Shown here one piece after another: positions 58,139 through 64,000 of a stretch of 64,000 nucleotides of DNA (positions within the stretch are counted from its first letter, which is position 1; every line of letters begins with the position of its first letter). Both the position numbers and the translations under genes were made by a program. The DNA comes from Pantoea trifolii (GTDB lineage: Bacteria; Pseudomonadota; Gammaproteobacteria; Enterobacterales; Enterobacteriaceae), in NCBI RefSeq assembly GCF_024506435.1, contig NZ_JANIET010000001.1, positions 1,860,001 to 1,924,000 of the forward strand, in the 5' to 3' direction. Below the pieces are notes generated by a model. It saw nothing but the letters and a program-made list of their open reading frames with translations. It ran no database searches and was not told the DNA's origin.

Positions 58139-59314
58139 TCAGTTGAGCGTATTAAACACGCGCGCCAGACGACCGGTGCCCGCCACGTTGACTGGCGACT
58201 CATTGGCAGCGACAAAGCAGGATTCACCTGGCTTTAGCACCAGCTGTTGACCGGACTTCTCAATCACCGCCTGGCCTTCAATGCAGAACAGCAGGGCAGC
58301 GCTGTTTTGTGCCAGCGCTTGCGGTGCAGCTGAAAGCCCATGAATGGCAAAGGCAAAATCTTCTACCGGAATCGGGAAGTTCAGGGTTTCGCCGTCGCGC
58401 TGCGGCTGCGTCAGCAGCGTCGCGGCCGGTTTTGCCTGGAACTTCAGGTTAGCCAGCAGTTCCGGGATATCGATAAACTTCGGCGTCAAACCGGCGCGCA
58501 GCACGTTATCGGAGTTCGCCATCACTTCCAGCGCCACGCCTTTCAGGTAGGCGTGCGGCGTTTCGGCAAACAGGAACATCGCTTCGCCCGGCTGCAGGGT
58601 GATCACATTGAGCAGCAGCGGCGAAAATAGCCCGCTGTCGTCTGGATAATCGCTGGCGATGGATTTGATCGTCTGCCACGGTTCGCCTTCACGCGCGTTG
58701 AGCGCCGATTTCAGTACGCCGATGGCGCGAGATTTGGCCTCATCTTGCAGCGACAGTAGCGTGGCGAACAGTTTTGCCAGGTTGGCTTCGTCATCATTTT
58801 CCAGGAAGTGGGCGATTTGCGGATGCGCACCGGCCACCGGTTCCAGCAGCGAAACAATTTCATGCAGCTCGCGGAAACCGTTCATCGCCTGGAATGGCGT
58901 CAGCGCATACACTAATTCGGGTTTGTGATTGGCATCTTTATAGTTACGTTCAGCGGCGCTGAGTGGAATGCCAGCAGCATTTTCACGCGCAAAACCCTCT
59001 TCAGCAGCGGCTTTGCTCGGGTGTACCTGAATCGACAGCGGCTGATCGGCGCACAGCACTTTAAACAGGAACGGCAGCTCGCCGAAACGTTCCGCCACCG
59101 CATTGCCTAGCGTGGCGACCTTGTCGGCATCAATCACTTCGCGCAGCGAACGCGCTTCACCGTTGACCTCAACGGTCGAAGGGCTTTTCGGGTGTGCGCC
59201 CATCCACAGCTCCGCCATCGGCAAACCTTGAGGATTTTCGATGCCGTAGAGTTCTGTCAGCGCAGTTTTGCTGCCCCAGGCGTAATTTTGCAGCGAATTG
59301 TTCAATTTTTGCAT
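58139..59314 (-). CDS. manA: Mannose-6-phosphate isomerase
   Basis: ManA interconverts mannose 6-phosphate and fructose 6-phosphate, feeding mannose use and GDP-mannose synthesis. Zinc ligands are Gln96 and His98 (IQVHPSK), Glu133 (HKPELVYAL) and His254 (AETPHAYLKG), each one off from E. coli numbering. Length of 391 residues equals E. coli. AAGGG precedes the ATG. It is divergent from fumC, and the fumA gene found in this gap in E. coli is absent. Confidence 0.97.
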   Translation of the reverse strand: MQKLNNSLQNYAWGSKTALTELYGIENPQGLPMAELWMGAHPKSPSTVEVNGEARSLREVIDADKVATLGNAVAERFGELPFLFKVLCADQPLSIQVHPSKAAAEEGFARENAAGIPLSAAERNYKDANHKPELVYALTPFQAMNGFRELHEIVSLLEPVAGAHPQIAHFLENDDEANLAKLFATLLSLQDEAKSRAIGVLKSALNAREGEPWQTIKSIASDYPDDSGLFSPLLLNVITLQPGEAMFLFAETPHAYLKGVALEVMANSDNVLRAGLTPKFIDIPELLANLKFQAKPAATLLTQPQRDGETLNFPIPVEDFAFAIHGLSAAPQALAQNSAALLFCIEGQAVIEKSGQQLVLKPGESCFVAANESPVNVAGTGRLARVFNTLN

Positions 59315-59511
59315 CGTTTACCCTTAATAACCGTAAGTAAATAGGCTTATTAAAGCAGAAAGTGCCATAGAAAATACACGAACAAGTGCAATAAAGGCGA
59401 TAGGCTCGCATAATGTTAAATTCTTGTATGTGACAATCTTGCTCGCTCAACGGCGTCGCGGGAAGGCGTTTAGAGCGGAAACCTCAAAATCTGAGCTAAG
59501 GAGACGTAGTC

Positions 59512-60909
59512 ATGGCAGCCAATCGCATTGAAAAAGACTCAATGGGACCGATCGAAGTACCGGCAGATAAGTTGTGGGGCGCACAAACCCAGCGTTCGCT
59601 GGAACATTTCAAAATCTCAACCGAGAAAATGCCAGTGGCATTGGTGCATGCGCTGGCGCTGACCAAGCGTGCGGCGGCGCAGGTGAACCAGGATCTCGGC
59701 TTGCTTCCTGCCGATCGCGCTCAGGCGATTCTTAAAGCCGCCGACGAAGTGCTGGCAGATAAACACAGCGATGAGTTTCCGCTGGCGATCTGGCAGACCG
59801 GCTCCGGCACCCAGACCAACATGAACATGAACGAAGTGCTGGCCAACCGCGCCAGTGAAATTCTTGGCGGCGAGCGTGGCATGTCGCGTCTGGTACACCC
59901 GAATGACGACGTGAATAAAAGCCAAAGCTCCAACGATGTGTTCCCCACCGCCATGCACGTGGCCGCGGTCATCGCCGTGCGGGAGCAGCTGATTCCGCAG
60001 ATTCACGTGTTGAAAAAGACGCTGAGTGAGAAGTCCGACGCCTTCAAAGATATCGTCAAGATTGGTCGTACCCACTTGCAGGATGCGACCCCGTTGACGC
60101 TCGGCCAGGAGATCTCCGGCTGGGTGGCGATGCTCGAGCACAATCTCAAGCACATCGAAAACAGTATTCCGCACGTGGCGGAGCTGGCGCTGGGCGGCAC
60201 CGCCGTTGGTACCGGCCTAAATACCCATCCTGAATACGCGGTACGTGTGGCGAAAGCGCTGGCCGATTTGACCAAACAGCCGTTTGTTACCGCGCCGAAC
60301 AAGTTTGAAGCGCTGGCGACCTGCGATGCGCTGGTCCACGCACACGGAGCGCTGAAAGGTTTGGCAGCTTCGCTGATGAAAATTGCCAACGACGTACGCT
60401 GGCTGGCTTCTGGTCCGCGTTGCGGCATCGGCGAACTGGCGATCCCGGAAAATGAGCCAGGCAGCTCAATTATGCCGGGCAAAGTGAACCCGACGCAGTG
60501 CGAAGCGCTGACCATGCTGTGTTGCCAGGTGATGGGCAATGACGTGGCGGTGAACATTGGCGGCGCGTCCGGCAACTTTGAGCTCAACGTGTTCCGTCCA
60601 ATGGTGATCCACAACTTCCTGCAATCGGTGCGTCTGCTGGCCGACGGCATGGACAGCTTCAATCACCACTGCGCGATTGGCATTGAGCCGGTACGCGAGC
60701 GTATCGATCAGTTGCTGAACGAATCGCTGATGTTGGTCACCGCGCTGAATACCCATATCGGTTACGACAAAGCGGCCGAAATCGCCAAAAAAGCGCATAA
60801 AGAGGGCCTGACGCTGAAAGGCTCGGCGCTGAAGCTCGGCTATCTGACCGAAGAGCAGTTCGATGAGTGGGTACGTCCGGAAGAGATGGTTGGCAGCATG
60901 AAGCAATAG
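59512..60909 (+). CDS. fumC: Class II fumarate hydratase FumC
   Basis: FumC is the oxygen-stable, iron-free fumarase of the TCA cycle. Catalytic His is in [16 protein letters not shown], and the signature [15 protein letters not shown] carries the catalytic serine. Length is 465 residues (E. coli 467). AAGGAG lies 9 bases before the ATG. It is followed by a strong terminator. Confidence 0.98.
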   Translation: MAANRIEKDSMGPIEVPADKLWGAQTQRSLEHFKISTEKMPVALVHALALTKRAAAQVNQDLGLLPADRAQAILKAADEVLADKHSDEFPLAIWQTGSGTQTNMNMNEVLANRASEILGGERGMSRLVHPNDDVNKSQSSNDVFPTAMHVAAVIAVREQLIPQIHVLKKTLSEKSDAFKDIVKIGRTHLQDATPLTLGQEISGWVAMLEHNLKHIENSIPHVAELALGGTAVGTGLNTHPEYAVRVAKALADLTKQPFVTAPNKFEALATCDALVHAHGALKGLAASLMKIANDVRWLASGPRCGIGELAIPENEPGSSIMPGKVNPTQCEALTMLCCQVMGNDVAVNIGGASGNFELNVFRPMVIHNFLQSVRLLADGMDSFNHHCAIGIEPVRERIDQLLNESLMLVTALNTHIGYDKAAEIAKKAHKEGLTLKGSALKLGYLTEEQFDEWVRPEEMVGSMKQ

Positions 60910-60923
60910 CGGTTGAAAAAGCT

Positions 60924-60952
60924 AAGGCCGTTCAAATGAACGGCCTTTTTCG
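60924..60952. terminator. Bidirectional terminator of fumC and the rskA operon
   Basis: A perfect 10-bp stem AAGGCCGTTC / GAACGGCCTT with an AAAT loop is followed by T5 and preceded by A5. It lies between convergent fumC and rskA, whose stop is 2 bases away. Confidence 0.93.
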
Positions 60953-60953
60953 T

Positions 60954-61598
60954 TTACAACTGCCCGCTATACAGCACTGGACCGGTTGGCTGGCCCGTTG
61001 GCGAGCCGCCGCGCGGTTCAAGACTGATAGCGATCACGCCTGAGCGAGAAATCGTGCTATTTAACGCAACATCGGTTGCCTTCTGGTTATCCAATAAACC
61101 CAGCGAAATCGGCGCTTTACCCGGCGGAATCAGCCACAGCTGCAAACTGGTGTTATCGGCGATGGCCACCGGATGTAACGGCGTCAGGCTCAGCTGCTCC
61201 AGTTTGCTGTCCGCGCTGACCACCCATTGCTGTTGATGCTGAGCATCGTTCAGTACCGTCAACGGCGTTAACGTTGGTGGCTGCATGAAAAGTGAGGCGA
61301 GCAGGGCGATTGCCGCGAAACTGGCGGCCGCCAGCCAGCCCGCATAATGACGTTTGGCTCGAATCGCGCGTTGCTCGGGCAAGCTCAACGTAATCTTCTT
61401 CCACACCTTTTCCGGCGGCGTGACCGGCGCAAGCTGATTATCAAGGCCCGCCAGCAGGGTTTGCCAGCGTGCGACGTTAGCCGCGAGTTCAGGCTCGTTA
61501 CGCAGCCGGCGCTCGAAGCGTAAACGCGCCAGCTCGCTTAAAGTGCCCAGCGCATACTCGGCCGCTAAGGCATCATCGCGTTGTACGTTTTCGTTCAT
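60954..61598 (-). CDS. rskA: Anti-sigma factor, RskA type
   Basis: This is a membrane anti-sigma factor that should hold the adjacent ECF sigma factor inactive. The cytoplasmic N-terminus (residues 1-80) has the ALAAEYALGTLSELARLRFE pattern of the family, one helix spans about residues 85-105, and the periplasmic RskA-like C-terminal domain ends in the GxxTGPxLYSG motif. Its 214-residue frame begins in an ATGA overlap with the sigma factor gene. No zinc-binding HxxxCxxC motif is present, as in RskA itself. Confidence 0.9.
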   Translation of the reverse strand: MNENVQRDDALAAEYALGTLSELARLRFERRLRNEPELAANVARWQTLLAGLDNQLAPVTPPEKVWKKITLSLPEQRAIRAKRHYAGWLAAASFAAIALLASLFMQPPTLTPLTVLNDAQHQQQWVVSADSKLEQLSLTPLHPVAIADNTSLQLWLIPPGKAPISLGLLDNQKATDVALNSTISRSGVIAISLEPRGGSPTGQPTGPVLYSGQL

Positions 61599-62152
61599 AG
61601 GCCCACACACTCCCGCAGATGCTCCAGCGCGCGGCGAATCCAGCTTTTAACCGAGCCAACCGGCTGTTGTAGCCAGGCGGCAATATCACTGTGGGACATC
61701 CCCTGATAATAGGCGAGCGTGATGCTTTGCTGCTGTTCGCTGCTCAGATGACCAATGCAGTGTCGCAGGCGATCGGCTTGCGCCGGATCGTGCCAGGTAT
61801 TCTGTTCGTCTTCCGCCGTTATCTGCAGCAGATCGTCAAACTCTTCTGTATTGAGCGTCATGCGCGCTTGTCCGCTGCGTAACCCGTCAATGCAGCGATT
61901 GCGCACAATGTGCGTCATCCATGTCATCGGCGCGCTAAGGGCGGCATCGTAGGCGTTGGCGCGGTTCCAGATAGTGAGATAGCAATCGTGCAGCACCTCT
62001 TCCGCCCAGCCTTGCTGGCGTAACATACGCAGGGTGAGGGCGAAAAGATGTGGCGAAGTCAGTCGATAGAGTTGTTCAAACGCGCGGCGATCGCCCTGTG
62101 CGATCGCCGGCAATAACGTCACTAATTGTTCTGTTAGCCTATTATCCATCAT
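61595..62152 (-). CDS. sigK: ECF sigma factor, SigK-like
   Basis: This 185-residue sigma-70-family factor has only regions 2 and 4. Region 2 covers about residues 22-92 (QLYRLTSPHLFALTLRML, GWAEEVLHDCYLTIWNRA) and region 4 about 127-182 (LSSEQQQSITLAYYQGMSHSDI and GSVKSWIRRALEHLR). Pairing with RskA suggests the SigK group. It lies 40 bases after the fasciclin gene and overlaps the anti-sigma gene by 4 bases. ATG is doubled; the first is chosen, with GGGAAG upstream. Confidence 0.9.
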   Translation of the reverse strand: MMDNRLTEQLVTLLPAIAQGDRRAFEQLYRLTSPHLFALTLRMLRQQGWAEEVLHDCYLTIWNRANAYDAALSAPMTWMTHIVRNRCIDGLRSGQARMTLNTEEFDDLLQITAEDEQNTWHDPAQADRLRHCIGHLSSEQQQSITLAYYQGMSHSDIAAWLQQPVGSVKSWIRRALEHLRECVGL

Positions 62153-62192
62153 CTTCCCGGTTGGCTAAAATGCCCAACCCGAGTATAGGCAA

Positions 62193-62759
62193 TTACTTAG
62201 GCATTAAGACGGTATCAATCACATCAATCACACCATTTTTCTGATTGACGTCATAAGTACTGATATTCGCCACATTGCCTTGACCATCTTTCAGCTGAAT
62301 ATTGTGCGGGCCATTATTCATAATCCACAACGGTTGGCCATTGACGGTTTTCAGCTCGGCATGACCGCCACCTTGCTTGATTTTCATCTCCAGCGCTTTC
62401 ATGTCGTATTTGCCCGCCACCACATGATAAGTCAGGATGCTGGTCAACTTCGCTTTGTTCTCCGGTTTCACCAGGCTTTCAACGGTGCCCGCTGGCAATT
62501 TGGCGAAGGCCGCATTGGTTGGCGCGAAGACGGTAAACGGACCTTTACCTTCGAGGGTTTCCACCAAGCCCGCCGCTTTGACGGCAGCAACCAGCGTGGT
62601 GTGATCTTTGGAGTTCAGCGCGTTTTCAACGATGTTTTTTTGTGGATACATCGCTGCTCCGCCTACCATCACGGAGCCATTATCCATCGCGGCGAATGCG
62701 CCTGCGGTGAACAGTAAAGTGCTGGATACGACTGCAATGCCCATTAGCTTTTTCATCAT
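62193..62759 (-). CDS. Secreted fasciclin (FAS1) domain protein
   Basis: This 188-residue protein has a signal peptide cleaved near residue 23 (GAFA|A) and one FAS1 domain from about residue 45 to the end. The FAS1 H1 motif is GPFTVFAPTNAAFAKLP, the YH motif is ILTYHVVAGKYD, and the H2 motif is NGVIDVIDTVLMPK. Such domains mediate adhesion or bind small hydrophobic ligands. It heads the operon with sigK and rskA. Mycobacterial MPT70/MPT83, controlled by SigK, are the closest functional analogues known to me. Confidence 0.92.
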   Translation of the reverse strand: MMKKLMGIAVVSSTLLFTAGAFAAMDNGSVMVGGAAMYPQKNIVENALNSKDHTTLVAAVKAAGLVETLEGKGPFTVFAPTNAAFAKLPAGTVESLVKPENKAKLTSILTYHVVAGKYDMKALEMKIKQGGGHAELKTVNGQPLWIMNNGPHNIQLKDGQGNVANISTYDVNQKNGVIDVIDTVLMPK

Positions 62760-62801
62760 AAATCCTCGTAGTAGGGAGCGAAGAAGTTGCTCACACTCTG
62801 A

Positions 62802-62830
62802 TATACGAGGACAGGTGATGAATTGGATGC
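62802..62830 (-). promoter_or_regulatory. Candidate SigK-type promoter of the fasciclin operon
   Basis: On the minus strand GCATCC and CGTATA are separated by 17 bases, 43 bases before the fasciclin start. This resembles the mycobacterial SigK pattern (CCATCC and CGAATA), each hexamer with one change. Autoregulation of the operon is inferred. Confidence 0.5.
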
Positions 62831-62850
62831 AGTGATTTTGAAATTTATTT

Positions 62851-63780
62851 TTAAACCTGCCGATCGCTCCATAAATGCAGGCGCGGAATGATCAGATGCA
62901 GCGGCTCGGCCAGCGGTTTGTGGCGATAAGCCACGTTATCGGCATCGTAGTTCAGCAGCTCACCCAAAATCGGTACCTGGGTGCGATCGCGGCACAGCAC
63001 CAGCAGCGGAGAAGGGCAGGCAAGTTGCACCTGCTTCTTTTCGCTGGCGCGCCACACGCGGGCAATAGGCTGCACTTTTACCGGACGCTTGATTTTAAGC
63101 TTCGCACCCGCCGGTAACGCGAGGATCGCTTCCAGCTCCAATTGCACTTTTTCCGCCCACTGCTCGCGCGTCCACGGCGCCTGAGCGCGATTGGCCTTCA
63201 GGCTGCGCTCCAGCTGTTCCACCACCTCATCACGGGTAACGTTCTTGATGATATTTTTATTCGCCCAGCCGAAGCGCAAACTATCCGGTGAGTTAAGCAG
63301 CGCCACGCTGCGGTAAGCGTTAAGGGTAATTAACCCGCGCAGATGCTGGTGGACAAACTCAAAACGCGCCTCGCTCGGCAAGCCCGATTCCACGGTTATC
63401 AGCTGTTCCAGCCGCTGCTTCAGGGTATTTATCTCCGCAACCTGCTGCGTAATCTGTTCATGCACATCGCCGTCGGCTTCGATGCAAATCGCGCCCGGCA
63501 AGCGCACGGCGGCTTTGGTGCTGAGTTTTTCCGATTGATGCTGCATAAACAGGCGGCAATAGTGCGCCAGCGCCATATCGCGTGCCGTTTTGCCAAGATG
63601 CTGCGTCACCGCGATGCGTTCAATTTCATCATGTTCGCGGCCTTTCTCGATTTCCGGCAGGCTAAACACGCGCGCAATCAGCAGCGGTTGCTGCTCAATC
63701 TGATGACGCAACGCGGCTAAACCTGCTTCCAGCGCGTTGACGCAGTCGTGCAGGTCGGCAACCAAATCATAACGAGCCAT
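62851..63780 (-). CDS. tus: DNA replication terminus site-binding protein Tus
   Basis: Tus binds Ter sites and stops replication forks from one side. Length of 309 residues equals E. coli Tus. Conserved blocks include ARYDLVADLHD at the N-terminus, RFGWANKNIIKN, KLKIKRPVKVQPIARVW in the DNA-binding strands and LIIPRLHLW at the end. The GGAGG ribosome site overlaps a Ter-like site, consistent with autorepression. Confidence 0.97.
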   Translation of the reverse strand: MARYDLVADLHDCVNALEAGLAALRHQIEQQPLLIARVFSLPEIEKGREHDEIERIAVTQHLGKTARDMALAHYCRLFMQHQSEKLSTKAAVRLPGAICIEADGDVHEQITQQVAEINTLKQRLEQLITVESGLPSEARFEFVHQHLRGLITLNAYRSVALLNSPDSLRFGWANKNIIKNVTRDEVVEQLERSLKANRAQAPWTREQWAEKVQLELEAILALPAGAKLKIKRPVKVQPIARVWRASEKKQVQLACPSPLLVLCRDRTQVPILGELLNYDADNVAYRHKPLAEPLHLIIPRLHLWSDRQV

Positions 63781-63788
63781 AAATGGCC

Positions 63789-63811
63789 TCCATAGTTACA
63801 ACATACTTTTC
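63789..63811 (-). promoter_or_regulatory. Ter site (TerB-like) at the tus start
   Basis: The minus strand reads AAAAGTATGTTGTAACTATG through its core, sharing AAGTATGTTGTAACTA with E. coli TerB. The non-permissive end with the critical G-C pair faces higher coordinates. Forks moving toward lower coordinates should be stopped. It is 8 bases from the tus ATG. Confidence 0.92.
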
Positions 63812-63937
63812 AGTGTACTGGCTTAGGCGCTAGTCTGCCAGCGCCGCGCAAGGATTTTGTTAAGCAGCCAACGGCGGGATTTTTCCAGCGGGATGAACGT
63901 GTTATAACAATACTTTGCCTGCTAATGGATAATTGTT

Positions 63938-64000
63938 GTGAAGCCTCAGCCAAAGCCACCTGCCGCCGCCATCGTTACGCTTGGATTAGTGCAAATCCTG
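63938..64000 (+). CDS. Start of an unrecognised gene, possibly an MFS transporter (truncated)
   Basis: From a GTG at 63938 the frame reads VKPQPKPPAAAIVTLGLVQIL to the window edge. A short cytoplasmic lead followed by a hydrophobic helix is typical of MFS transporters, but 21 residues do not allow a firm call. The ribosome site is weak. An ATG at 63925 opens a less plausible frame. Confidence 0.35.
   Translation, partial: MKPQPKPPAAAIVTLGLVQIL

Noticed and set aside
1..64000. Prophage, insertion sequence, CRISPR, tRNA or rRNA features
   Set aside because: No transposase, integrase, phage gene, regular direct-repeat array, or tRNA T-loop pattern was found on either strand.

Overview
The window reads as a 64-kb chromosomal segment of an enterobacterium of the Erwiniaceae, most likely Pantoea or a close relative. 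Almost every gene has a clear Escherichia coli counterpart in the same relative order (ribC-cfa-punC/punR-purR, rnt-gloA-nemA-nemR, ydhIJK/slyA, anmK-mliC-pdxH-tyrS-pdxY, nth-rsxEGDCBA, add-malY-malX/malI, ydgA-manA-fumC-tus). Inserted blocks and short palindromic repeats depart from the E. coli plan. The genus is inferred from gene order and repeats, not from a database search. A Ter-like site overlaps the tus start, which places the right end in the replication terminus region. I saw no rRNA, tRNA, CRISPR array, insertion sequence or prophage.

Region 1 to about 12 kb holds housekeeping and regulatory genes: the end of riboflavin synthase, cyclopropane fatty acid synthase, the PunR/PunC purine nucleoside uptake pair, PurR with its autoregulatory operator, the tiny membrane protein YnhF, MepH endopeptidase, glutaredoxin 4, RNase T, glyoxalase I, the NemR/NemA electrophile-detoxification pair and a stand-alone EptA-type lipid A phosphoethanolamine transferase. 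Region 12 to 36 kb holds YdhL/YdhF, SodC, an unrecognised lipoprotein, the SlyA regulator with its divergent YdhIJK efflux operon, SlyB, the anmK-mliC-pdxH-tyrS-pdxY run, GstA, a LysR regulator, DtpA, an amidotransferase-like protein of unknown role, an MDR oxidoreductase, Nth and the six-subunit Rsx/Rnf electron-transfer complex, followed by YdgK and the Hha-like protein Cnu.

Region 37 to 50 kb is a 13-kb arabinose block that sits between cnu and ydgJ, which are almost neighbours in E. coli. It contains a furanose ABC transporter (ytfQ-ytfR-ytfT-yjfF), araB-araA on the opposite strand, the arabinose ABC transporter araF-araG-araH, and araC co-directional behind it. The araB promoter keeps the E. 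coli layout of a CRP-like site followed by tandem AraC half-sites. No araD is present in the window.

Region 50 to 64 kb resumes the E. coli order: ydgJ, add, the malY-malX/malI locus with two MalI operators flanking a CRP site, ydgA, manA, fumC. Between fumC and tus lies an inserted operon encoding a secreted fasciclin-domain protein, a SigK-like ECF sigma factor and an RskA-type anti-sigma factor. It recalls the mycobacterial SigK-RskA-MPT70/MPT83 system and is preceded by a candidate ECF promoter. The window ends with tus, its Ter-like site, and the first codons of a divergent gene.
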